Assembly: GCA_027452215.1 (NCBI GenBank)
Contig: DAIDGQ010000022.1
Coordinates: forward strand, 1-64,000
Origin: Granulicella sp.
GTDB lineage: Bacteria; Acidobacteriota; Terriglobia; Terriglobales; Acidobacteriaceae
Direction: 5' to 3'
DNA length: 64,000 bases
A model generated the notes under the pieces. That model was not told the DNA's origin. It searched no databases and was given only the letters and a program-made list of their open reading frames with translations. How positions within the stretch are numbered: position 1 is the stretch's first letter; each line of letters begins with the position of its first letter. This document shows, in pieces, positions 18,578 through 26,463 of this stretch. The position numbers were made by a program, and so were the translations under genes.

Positions 18578-18876
18578 TTCGTCCCGCCCTCAGCGGCAAT
18601 CTCGGCTTCTGTAACGGACTCCAGCGATTCAGGGCTGTTATGCATCGCGTCCAGCAGGTTACGGGCCGCGACTTCGTCCCCGGAACGGACCTGCAATTGC
18701 GACATAAACGCCACTGGAATCATGCTATTCGCAGTCTCGCCCACGACGAACACGTCGATTCCCGCGGCTTCCAGTGCAGATCGCGCCATGTTCGCTTCCA
18801 TTGGCTCAGGAAAGGTGGCGATGGTCACCAACTCACCTTGGCCGTCTAGGATTGTCTCTTCGCTCATCGTCTTCAT
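18574..18876 (-). CDS. DUF2007-like small protein (100 aa)
   Basis: A 100-residue protein containing 'ELVTIATFPEPMEANMARSALEAAGIDVFVVGE', the ferredoxin-like pattern of DUF2007 proteins (small PII-like 'signal-transducing' modules of unproven role). I start at the ATG at 18876, behind a GGGGA box; a second ATG lies three codons on. The stop overlaps the queC start (ATGA), so translation of the two is probably coupled. Function is unknown. Confidence 0.75.
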   Translation of the reverse strand: MKTMSEETILDGQGELVTIATFPEPMEANMARSALEAAGIDVFVVGETANSMIPVAFMSQLQVRSGDEVAARNLLDAMHNSPESLESVTEAEIAAEGGTK

Positions 18877-18922
18877 CTCGCTGTCCCCGCTCTCGCGGCT
18901 GTCTCTCTTCGCTTCAGATACT

Positions 18923-19786
18923 TTATTTGAAATCAACCGACTGCAGATGAAACGTAATCGTGCCCCAGAATAGCCGCGCCTGCATCTGCACCGGCAAATG
19001 TCGCGGATCATCGGTGTACCAGATCCAGATGCTACCCCGGTTCTTCACGACACCCTCATCAGCAGTCGCCTGAACTTTGATGGTCTGAAATGTCCCTGCG
19101 GGTGTCTTGATCTCTTCCCGATCCTCGACTTTCATCCCAACGGTTACCGTCCGCATGGAATCCGCAAGAGGGAAATACAGAATCTGTCCCGGCGTCAATG
19201 TCTGTGACTGCGTATAAAACAGCGCCGAAAGCGAATCTGTTACACAAGCCGGAATGTTCGTTTCCTTGTGAGTTGCCGTACCTTTCACAAGATTCCGCTC
19301 ATTCTGTGTCTGTTTCCCGTGGGCGTAATCGAAGGTCAACTCGCTGGCAATCTTTCGCCGGCCCTCCTGGATCTGCTTGTTGAACCCCGTCGAGCAGCCA
19401 CTTTTGAGGTCGAAGCCGGACTGGAAGCGGTCCACAACCGGAAAGAGCATATTCACTGCGCCGATCGAGTCCGCTGTGGCTGAAATCTTGAGGGCGCTAC
19501 CACTCTGTTCCAGATGAAACACAGCCGTGCCAGCAGTAAATACCCGCCAATCCACCGTGAACGTCAGCGTTTCATGTTGGGGATAGTCAAAGGTTGGCGG
19601 CGGAGGCTGAAGTACTGGAATAGGCCGTGAGGCTATAGGTGCCGAGGGCTTGGTGAACAACTGCCCCTTCGCCTCGTTGGGCTGCAATAGGCCCATGATC
19701 ACGGCAAACGCAGCAGCTGTGAGCCCCTTTGCCACTGTCGATGAGCCTATCCAAACCCGCAAAGGGGCCATCCAAACGGCCTTCAA
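18923..19786 (-). CDS. Exported DUF3108 protein (287 aa)
   Basis: A signal-anchor N-terminus is followed by a beta-rich DUF3108 domain with 'HETLTFTVDWRVFTAGTAVFHLEQSG', split over several strands, and 'WYTDDPRHLPVQMQARLFWGTI' near the end. Family members are periplasmic or outer-membrane-linked and of unknown function. The reading begins with TTG at 19786, preceded by AGGAG at an ideal distance; the next ATG (19771) has no ribosome site. It sits between the isoprenylcysteine-methyltransferase-like gene (38-base gap) and the DUF2007 gene (46 bases). Confidence 0.8.
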   Translation of the reverse strand: MKAVWMAPLRVWIGSSTVAKGLTAAAFAVIMGLLQPNEAKGQLFTKPSAPIASRPIPVLQPPPPTFDYPQHETLTFTVDWRVFTAGTAVFHLEQSGSALKISATADSIGAVNMLFPVVDRFQSGFDLKSGCSTGFNKQIQEGRRKIASELTFDYAHGKQTQNERNLVKGTATHKETNIPACVTDSLSALFYTQSQTLTPGQILYFPLADSMRTVTVGMKVEDREEIKTPAGTFQTIKVQATADEGVVKNRGSIWIWYTDDPRHLPVQMQARLFWGTITFHLQSVDFK

Positions 19787-19824
19787 ATCAGATCTCCTGT
19801 GGGTTTAGACGCACCTGCGAAGCG

Positions 19825-20415
19825 TCAGTGTCTCAGCAGCATTCGCAGCATCAACGCCGCATAGATCGCGGCTGCGCCCATAAGTGCATTGTACTCGCGA
19901 TGATGCAGGTACCGCTCTCTCGAAAACCGACCGCCTCCCGCATTGGCGTCTGCGAAGCGAGCCGCCGTCAGCCTCGGCAGCAGGCGCGGAACGCGCTTCG
20001 CATACTCCTCAAATGCTGGAAACGCCCCTCGCAAAAAGATCTCCTCGGAAAGAATCGTCGGCACATAAATAGCGAGAAACATAACGACCAGCAGTAGTCC
20101 CAGCCATAACTGTCCTGCCGCAACCGCAAAGCCGAATGCAATGCCCATCGACCCCAGATACAGTGGGTTGCGCGTGTATGCATACGGCCCTGTCCGCGTC
20201 AGCTCCGCATTTTTCTTCACATATCCGGCAGCATAGCCGCGCAGCCACAGCCCGGGCAGCACTAGCAGCAGACTCCACGCCAACGTATGCCAGCTCGTCC
20301 TCGCAAACACGAGAAAAACCGCCGCCACGACGAACCCCAGTGGCACTCGCACCCTGCGCGCGATCTTTTGCCATCCTGTCTTGCCTTGTGATTTCGTCAT
20401 ACTTGCCGAGCCCAT
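19825..20415 (-). CDS. Isoprenylcysteine carboxyl methyltransferase-like membrane protein
   Basis: A 196-residue membrane protein of the ICMT/PEMT fold, with hydrophobic helices and the cofactor-binding region 'GPYAYTRNPLYLGSMGIAFG'. It ends with a probable SAM-contacting 'EEIFLRGAFPAFEEYAKRV'. Bacterial members are SAM-dependent methyltransferases of mostly unknown substrate, lipids being likely. It follows the GT9 gene by 12 bases within the lipid A/core block, so a lipid or LPS substrate is a reasonable guess. ATGs at 20415 and 20400 are both possible. Confidence 0.8.
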   Translation of the reverse strand: MGSASMTKSQGKTGWQKIARRVRVPLGFVVAAVFLVFARTSWHTLAWSLLLVLPGLWLRGYAAGYVKKNAELTRTGPYAYTRNPLYLGSMGIAFGFAVAAGQLWLGLLLVVMFLAIYVPTILSEEIFLRGAFPAFEEYAKRVPRLLPRLTAARFADANAGGGRFSRERYLHHREYNALMGAAAIYAALMLRMLLRH

Positions 20416-20427
20416 CCCTTCATTCTC

Positions 20428-21435
20428 TCAAATCAGTCTGCTGAGGGCTTCGACCACTGCTTTTACTGAGATGTTCGCTAATCCAGGGTCCACAGTATCG
20501 GTCCGTTTGTAGCTGGTTCCGGAGGCAGGGTCGCGCAGGATCGTCTTCGCCCCAGGCCCCCAGGGCCCGTTGCGCTCCGGGTCAGTGGGGCCAAACAGCG
20601 CGACAAGCGGAACTGCTTGTGCTGCTGCAAGATGCATCGGTCCAGAGTCGCCCCCGACGAACAAATCGGTGCGTCGCATGAGCGCCACAAGCTGCGCGAT
20701 GTCGCAGACCATTGTTCTCGCTGCTCCATCGCTCGCGCTCACCACGCGGGCGGCTAAAACATCGTCGGCTGAGCGGGCATTCACGACACAATCCGACTGC
20801 TTGAGCGAGGCTTCGCGCGCCACGTCCCCGAACCGTTCCGCCGGCCATTGCTTCGCCCCCCACCCCGCTCCCGGGGCGAGCATCAGGAGCGGTCGCGACC
20901 GGACAGCCGCCTCAGCCCAGGCCTCAGCGGTCGGGTCACGGGGCAGGACGACGTCGGCAGGCGAGAGTTCGATGCCCGTAGCCTGGCTCAACAGCGCCGC
21001 ACCCTGCTCGACCACATGCGTTCCCTTGCGCGTGAGTCTCCGCGAATAGAACCAAGCAGCCAGCGACTCGCGCGGGTCGCTGTAGCCAACAAATTGTGGC
21101 GCGCCCGCCATCCAGCCGATCACGCCTGAGCGTAGCGTGCCTTGCATGTCGACGACCAGATCATAATGCTCCTTCCGCAACGCTCCGCGAAGCTCGAGGA
21201 TCGAGCGCAGCGTGGCCGACGACGCTGGCGACTTTGACCAAACCCTCGTCTCGGCCAGGTGAACGCGGTTGACGATCGGGCCTGTGCCCTGAGCGTCCAC
21301 CAGCAACGGAGCCCAGCGCGGATCGGCCACCCAATCGATTTTTAAATCCGGGCGCGCCTTGCGGAGCGCAGCGACTCCGGGCAACGCATGCAGCACGTCG
21401 CCCATGGCACCGACTCGAACGATGAGGATCTTCAT
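20428..21435 (-). CDS. waaC: Glycosyltransferase family 9 (heptosyltransferase I-like)
   Basis: GT9 enzymes add heptose to Kdo in the LPS inner core. The protein opens with 'MKILIVRVGAMGDVLHALPGV' in shortened form (MKILIVRVGAMGDVLHALP). It has 'LVVDMQGTLRSGVIGWMAGA' and the nucleotide-sugar site 'FVGGDSGPMHLAAA' with 'ALFGPTDPERNGPWG'. These favour WaaC over WaaF, but the acceptor is not proven. The start overlaps the lpxK stop by four bases. Confidence 0.85.
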   Translation of the reverse strand: MKILIVRVGAMGDVLHALPGVAALRKARPDLKIDWVADPRWAPLLVDAQGTGPIVNRVHLAETRVWSKSPASSATLRSILELRGALRKEHYDLVVDMQGTLRSGVIGWMAGAPQFVGYSDPRESLAAWFYSRRLTRKGTHVVEQGAALLSQATGIELSPADVVLPRDPTAEAWAEAAVRSRPLLMLAPGAGWGAKQWPAERFGDVAREASLKQSDCVVNARSADDVLAARVVSASDGAARTMVCDIAQLVALMRRTDLFVGGDSGPMHLAAAQAVPLVALFGPTDPERNGPWGPGAKTILRDPASGTSYKRTDTVDPGLANISVKAVVEALSRLI

Positions 21436-22463
21436 CGGGCCTGTTCCTCCGCCGCCAGCAGTTTCGCTTCAATTGCTCGCTTTACCACCTGCGCGTCGGC
21501 GAACTCCGCCTGCAACGCGACGACCATCAGTGGCCCGACTTTTTCCAGCCGCTCGCGCATCGCCGGCGTCAGCTTTACGGCATCCTTCTCTGTGGTCACA
21601 AAGCCCGACCCATTCAGGCCCTTTGCCACTTCAACCACACGCTCGATATCGGCCATGGAATAACGATGGTGATCGCCAAAGGCGACTGTTTCCACGATCC
21701 CGCAGCCAGCATCCTGCAACATCGCCGCAAAGCCCTCCGGCCGGGCAATCGCGCAGAAGGCAACAGGCCGCAGCCCCGCTCCGAAGACGAACAACGGAGC
21801 AGGGAAGAGCAGCGTGCGGCGCACGGTCCACATCTGCGCGCCCTCGCGAACCAGTCTCCAGGCTCGCTTCCCGACGACTCCAAACTCGTCCTCTCGCACC
21901 ACGAGCACATCCGCACGCTGGAGCGCGGAAACCCCCTCGCGAAGATTCCCGGCGGGCAGTAACGCGTCGTCAAGGTCCTCCGTAGTGACGAGCACGATGT
22001 CCATTGTCCGTGCAAGCCGACGGTGCTGAAAGCCATCGTCCAGCAAATGGATCCCGTACGGTGCATCGCCGGCCGCAGCCTCCGCGCTCTCGCCGACTAC
22101 GAATCGATCCGCGCCAACCCAGACAGGAGTACTGGCCTGCTGCGCGATTAAAACCGGCTCATCGCCAAATCGCTGGGCAGCACGATCCATTTTGGGCTGT
22201 ACCTGCTCAACCCCATGTCCCTCGCGACCGTAGCCCCGCGTCAGTACATCGACGTGAGGCCCCATCTCGCGCAACAGCTTCGCCAGCGCAATCACGACGG
22301 GCGTCTTTCCCGCCCCGCCAGCAGACAAACTCCCAACGCTGATGACTGGCCATCTGAGCCTTCGCGTGCGCAGAAATCCCGCACGCCGCAGCGCGTCTTT
22401 CATCGCGAGCGCAGCAGCGTATACCGGGACCAGCGGCCTCGCCCAAGGCCTCCGCGCACTCAT
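21432..22463 (-). CDS. lpxK: Tetraacyldisaccharide 4'-kinase LpxK
   Basis: LpxK phosphorylates the lipid A disaccharide at the 4' position on the inner membrane. The P-loop 'SVGSLSAGGAGKTPVVIAL' and 'VLTRGYGR', 'DEPVLIAQ' and 'HLLDDGFQHRRLARTMDIVL' are all diagnostic. The length (343 aa) is normal. It overlaps its neighbours by four bases on both sides (waaA and the GT9 gene), so the three are translated as an operon. Confidence 0.95.
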   Translation of the reverse strand: MSARRPWARPLVPVYAAALAMKDALRRAGFLRTRRLRWPVISVGSLSAGGAGKTPVVIALAKLLREMGPHVDVLTRGYGREGHGVEQVQPKMDRAAQRFGDEPVLIAQQASTPVWVGADRFVVGESAEAAAGDAPYGIHLLDDGFQHRRLARTMDIVLVTTEDLDDALLPAGNLREGVSALQRADVLVVREDEFGVVGKRAWRLVREGAQMWTVRRTLLFPAPLFVFGAGLRPVAFCAIARPEGFAAMLQDAGCGIVETVAFGDHHRYSMADIERVVEVAKGLNGSGFVTTEKDAVKLTPAMRERLEKVGPLMVVALQAEFADAQVVKRAIEAKLLAAEEQAR

Positions 22464-23791
22464 CGCTTCGCTCCCTGAATCATCACAACCAATGCCTCGA
22501 CGGCTCGCTTCGTCGCACCCTGCTGTTCCTCAAAGACGCGCCGCCCCCGCTCGCCCATCGCCTTCGCCAGTTCGCGATTTGTCAGTAGCTCGATGAGTGC
22601 AATCGCCAGCTCATCCTTGTCTTGCACAATACGAATCGCGCCAGCTTCCTGCATCTTTGAAACGATATCGCGGAAGTTCTCGAACGAAGGCCCCATCACA
22701 ATGGGAACACCAAACTGTGCGGGTTCAAGAGGGTTATGCCCGCCCCGCTTGATGAGGCTTCCACCTACGAAGGCTACGTCGGCAATACCGTAGACTGCTG
22801 CAAGATCGCCGATGGTGTCGAGCACAATGATCTCAACCAGCTTCGTTTGATTTTCTCGAAAGCGGCAAGAGTACCCCTGTGAAGCATCCTTACCCGCCAA
22901 CAGTTCCGTAGCCAGCAGTGTGGGAAACTCAATCGCCATCGAGTAGATGATGCCAAAGTTTTCTGGATGACGTGGAGCAAGCACAAGCAGCGGTCGTTTG
23001 TCCGGGAGAATTGATCGCTGTGCCCAAATGAGCGGTGAATCCTCCGGCGGGTCACCTTCAATTGTGCTGCCGCCAACGAGTATCTTCCGCCCTGCCGCAG
23101 CCTCGAGAATCAACTCCGCAATCCGACTCTGTTTCGGTGCGCGAATGTCGTATTTCATGTTCCCTGTGATCTGCACAGACTCGGAGCGAGCACCGACGAT
23201 CACGAGCCGTAGCGCATCCTCCTCGCTCTGGGCGAGCCACAGCGTAGGTTTGCGCATCACGCGCCCCCACACCGACTGCACCCGCATCGCGCGCGCGAAC
23301 GACTGATCGCTCATGCGAGCATTCACCACCGCGACGGGCACGCTTCTGCGCGCGCACTCGTGCAGCATGCGAGGCCATAACTCGCTTTCCATGAGGATCA
23401 ACGCAGCAGGCTTCAGAGCATCCAAATACGGTCGCACCGCAAACGCGAAATCAAGGGGCATATAGAACACTCGCTCCGCGCCAAACCGCTTCTGCGCGAG
23501 TGCCTGCCCCGTGCGCGTCGTGGTCGAAATCACCAAGCGGAAACCAGCACCCAGCGCGGGTTCCAGTTCATCCACCAACCTTGACGCAGCGAGCACTTCG
23601 CCCACGCTGACGGCGTGGAGCCACACGACGCGCTTGCCCTGAATCGCCGCCAGAAGTTGCGCGGGAACGCCGCCGAGACGCTGCCGCATGCCCTCGCGAT
23701 AGCGCAGCGTCGTCGCCATGCGGAGCATCCACCACGGCGAGCTGAGAACGAGCGCCAGCGCCAACAATGAACTGTATATCAGCATTGTCAT
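22460..23791 (-). CDS. waaA: Kdo transferase WaaA (KdtA)
   Basis: WaaA transfers Kdo from CMP-Kdo to lipid IVA. The N-terminal membrane anchor 'MLIYSSLLALALVLSSPWWM' is followed by 'VVWLHAVSVGEVLAASRLV' and 'YMPLDFAFAVRPYLDALKP'. Further blocks are 'ILMESELWPRMLHECARR', 'ITGNMKYDI' and 'GGHNPLEPAQFGVPIVMGP'. I use the ATG at 23791 (another lies at 23785); further upstream codons would overlap the divergent gene. It heads the minus-strand block running to moaC. Confidence 0.95.
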   Translation of the reverse strand: MTMLIYSSLLALALVLSSPWWMLRMATTLRYREGMRQRLGGVPAQLLAAIQGKRVVWLHAVSVGEVLAASRLVDELEPALGAGFRLVISTTTRTGQALAQKRFGAERVFYMPLDFAFAVRPYLDALKPAALILMESELWPRMLHECARRSVPVAVVNARMSDQSFARAMRVQSVWGRVMRKPTLWLAQSEEDALRLVIVGARSESVQITGNMKYDIRAPKQSRIAELILEAAAGRKILVGGSTIEGDPPEDSPLIWAQRSILPDKRPLLVLAPRHPENFGIIYSMAIEFPTLLATELLAGKDASQGYSCRFRENQTKLVEIIVLDTIGDLAAVYGIADVAFVGGSLIKRGGHNPLEPAQFGVPIVMGPSFENFRDIVSKMQEAGAIRIVQDKDELAIALIELLTNRELAKAMGERGRRVFEEQQGATKRAVEALVVMIQGAKR

Positions 23792-23843
23792 AGGGGCTTG
23801 CTCGCATTGTTTTGCACGGGCAGCATCCTCCAGAGGATAATCG

Positions 23844-24542
23844 ATGCGTATGCTGCGCACTCGTCTTTCCGTCGCCTGCCCGGGTTTCTTGCTTGTTATC
23901 TCTGCCGTGCTGGGCATTCTGCTCGCCAGCCCGCTGTTTGCCGAAAAGCCCCGGAAACCGACGCCACCGCTCTCCGCACAAGACTATCCGATGCACGATG
24001 CGCATGAGTCGGAGAGGGTTACTATTGCTGCCGAGCCCGGCGATACGAAGGAGACGCGGCCCAACACGCGGCTCAACTACTTCGATCACGACATGATGCC
24101 AATCCGGATTATTGTGACGAACGACTCTGACTTTGCGCTCACCCTGGACGATGCCCGCATTCATTTCATTGCGGGCGATCAAACGGTCGTTCCTGCGGCC
24201 ACCGATGATGATTTACAGCGGCGGATGATTACTCTCGGATCGGCGAAGGGTACAAAGATTCCGTTGCCTATGCCGCTGCCGCCAATCACTGTGCATCACG
24301 ATACGGACAAGAAGATACTGGACGACGAGAATGATTTTGGGTTCCAGACGACCACCGTCAAGCCGCACACCACAGTTGCTGGATACCTCTTCTACGATAT
24401 GCAGGGACTTGATCCTCCGGTGCTTGCGAAGGCTACACTCGAAGTGCGCAAGGTTCGCTTCGCTGTTAGTAATAAAGCGCTCGACAGCTTCGAGATTCCG
24501 CTATCTCCAGCAACGAAAGATGCACCCGCAGCAAAGCGCTAG
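23844..24542 (+). CDS. Exported protein of unknown function (232 aa)
   Basis: I do not recognise a family. There is a clear signal peptide (MRMLRTRLSVACPGFLLVIS..., cleavage probably after 'ASPLFA'). A soluble domain follows with 'NYFDHDMMPIRIIVTNDSDFALTLDDARI', in shorter runs of alternating beta pattern. A second half has 'TTVKPHTTVAGYLFYDMQG', a motif seen in immunoglobulin-like exported proteins that modulate contacts. AGAGGA precedes the ATG. It is divergent from waaA (52 bases between starts) and 12 bases before a GNAT gene. Confidence 0.75.
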   Translation: MRMLRTRLSVACPGFLLVISAVLGILLASPLFAEKPRKPTPPLSAQDYPMHDAHESERVTIAAEPGDTKETRPNTRLNYFDHDMMPIRIIVTNDSDFALTLDDARIHFIAGDQTVVPAATDDDLQRRMITLGSAKGTKIPLPMPLPPITVHHDTDKKILDDENDFGFQTTTVKPHTTVAGYLFYDMQGLDPPVLAKATLEVRKVRFAVSNKALDSFEIPLSPATKDAPAAKR

Positions 24543-24554
24543 CTGAGTATTCCT

Positions 24555-25079
24555 ATGGCCGAATCCAGATTGCATATTCGCCTCGCAACGCCCAATGATG
24601 TCGCGACCATTCTCGGCTTCATCCGCGAACTTGCGACCTATGAACGCGAACCCGACGCGGTCGTCGCGACCGAGGCCGACCTGCTGCGGGATGGCTGGGG
24701 AAAGCCCGCGCGATTTACCGCATTGATCGCCGAGTTTGACGGCGTGGCTGCAGGCTTTGCGCTTTATTTCACGAGCTACTCGACGTGGCGCGGCCACCAT
24801 GGTGTTCGGCTGGAAGACATCTACGTGACGCCGGCGCAGCGGGGCCAGGGCATCGGAAAGGGCTTGCTGGCGCGGCTTGCGCGTATCGCGGTGGATGAGG
24901 GATGCCCGCGCCTTGAGTGGGATGTCCTCAACTGGAACGAGCCTGCGATCGCCGTGTATGAGCGCGTTGGGGCGAAACGGCTGAGGGAGTGGAGCATCAT
25001 GCGGCTGGCAGATGAGCCGCTGCGGGCGCTCGCTGCGCAGGATGGGCCAACTCCTCCTCTCGATAAGAACGTATCCTAA
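24555..25079 (+). CDS. GNAT-family N-acetyltransferase (174 aa)
   Basis: A single GNAT domain with the acetyl-CoA site 'VTPAQRGQGIGKGLLARLA' and the following 'RLEWDVLNWNEPAIAVYERVG'. The 'LEDIYV' strand and 'WSTWRG'-like region resemble diamine or thialysine acetyltransferases of the SAT type, so a small amine substrate is plausible. This is not proven. It lies six bases upstream of trmFO and probably shares its transcript. Confidence 0.9.
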   Translation: MAESRLHIRLATPNDVATILGFIRELATYEREPDAVVATEADLLRDGWGKPARFTALIAEFDGVAAGFALYFTSYSTWRGHHGVRLEDIYVTPAQRGQGIGKGLLARLARIAVDEGCPRLEWDVLNWNEPAIAVYERVGAKRLREWSIMRLADEPLRALAAQDGPTPPLDKNVS

Positions 25080-25084
25080 GAGTG

Positions 25085-26455
25085 ATGAAGAAGATTCACG
25101 TAATTGGCGGTGGGCTTGCCGGCCCAGAGGCGGCGCTCCAGGCGGCGAGATTTGGTTGCGATGTGGTGCTGTCGGAGATGCGGCCTGTGCGTTCGACCGA
25201 AGCGCATCAGACCTCGGATTTCGCCGAACTAGTCTGCTCCAACTCTCTGAAGAGCGAGAGTGAAAATACTGCGCCGTGGTTGCTGAAGCAGGAGATGCGG
25301 CGCGCTGGATCGTTCCTTCTGCAGGCCGCAGATGCGAGCGCCGTGCCTGCCGGGCATGCGCTTGCCGTGGACCGCGTGGAGTTCTCGCGACGAGTTGCGG
25401 AACTGATCGAAGCGCATCCGAAGATTGAGGTGCGGCGCGAAGAGGTGACGCACCTCGACGAGAGTGATCCCAATACAATCACTATCCTCGCCAGCGGGCC
25501 GTTGACCAGTTCGTCGCTGGCGGCTGAGTTGCAGCGGCTTACGGGGGAAGAGCAGTTGGCGTTCTACGACAGCATCTCCCCGATCGTCGACGCGAGCACT
25601 ATCGATATGGAGAAGGTGTACTTCGCAGCGCGCTGGGATAAGGGCACCGCCGACTACATCAACTGTCCCTTTACTAAAGAAGAGTACGAGACGTTTCTCG
25701 ATGCGCTGACGGCGGCGGAGACGGTCGAGGCGAAGGCCTGGGAGGCGTTGCCGACAGACGGTTCCGTGACCACCGCACCCGTGGCGATGAACTACTTTGA
25801 AGGCTGTTTGCCGATCGAAGAGACAGCGCGGCGAGGTCGCGACACGCTGCGGTTTGGGCCAATGAAACCCGCTGGCCTGACCAACCCGAAGACCGGTCGC
25901 TGGCCCTATGCGGCTGTGCAGTTGCGTCAGGAAAACCTTCGCGCGGACAGCTATAACCTTGTCGGCTTCCAGAACCACCTGAAGTTCGGCGAGCAGGCGC
26001 GCGTGCTTCGTCTGATCCCAGGGCTCGAGCGTGCGACATTTCTACGCTACGGTCAGATTCACCGTAACACCTATATCCACGCGCCGTCGCTGTTGAGCGA
26101 AACGCTACAGTTGCGAGCCCATCCGAGCATCCTGATTGCGGGGCAGTTGTCGGGCGTCGAGGGCTACACGGAGTCGATCGCGAGTGGGTTGCTGGCGGGC
26201 CGCTATGCAGCGGCTCTTGCTCGGGGAGAGAGTCCAACGCCCGCACCGCGCATCACCGGCAACGGCTCGCTGATCCACTACATCACGCACGCGGAACATA
26301 AAAAATTCCAACCCGCGAACATCACGTTTGATCTGCTGGTGCCGCTCGAAGAAGAGCTGCGCAAGAAGATTCGCGACAAGAAGGAGCGCCACCGCATCCA
26401 GTGCGAGCGTGCACTGGATGCCTGGGACGCGTGGCTTGCAGCGAGCAGTTCGTAA
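25085..26455 (+). CDS. trmFO: Folate/FAD-dependent tRNA (uracil-54-C5) methyltransferase TrmFO
   Basis: TrmFO makes ribothymidine at tRNA position 54 from methylenetetrahydrofolate and FADH2. The FAD-binding 'HVIGGGLAGPEAALQAARFG' opens the protein. 'ELVCSNSLKSES' and 'YFEGCLPIEE' hold the two functional cysteines. 'KPAGLTNPKTGRWPYAAVQL' and 'QLSGVEGYTESIASGLLAG' are family blocks. Length 456 aa. The start is the ATG at 25085; a GTG one codon earlier is also in frame. Confidence 0.96.
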   Translation: MKKIHVIGGGLAGPEAALQAARFGCDVVLSEMRPVRSTEAHQTSDFAELVCSNSLKSESENTAPWLLKQEMRRAGSFLLQAADASAVPAGHALAVDRVEFSRRVAELIEAHPKIEVRREEVTHLDESDPNTITILASGPLTSSSLAAELQRLTGEEQLAFYDSISPIVDASTIDMEKVYFAARWDKGTADYINCPFTKEEYETFLDALTAAETVEAKAWEALPTDGSVTTAPVAMNYFEGCLPIEETARRGRDTLRFGPMKPAGLTNPKTGRWPYAAVQLRQENLRADSYNLVGFQNHLKFGEQARVLRLIPGLERATFLRYGQIHRNTYIHAPSLLSETLQLRAHPSILIAGQLSGVEGYTESIASGLLAGRYAAALARGESPTPAPRITGNGSLIHYITHAEHKKFQPANITFDLLVPLEEELRKKIRDKKERHRIQCERALDAWDAWLAASSS

Positions 26456-26463
26456 TCTCCGAG

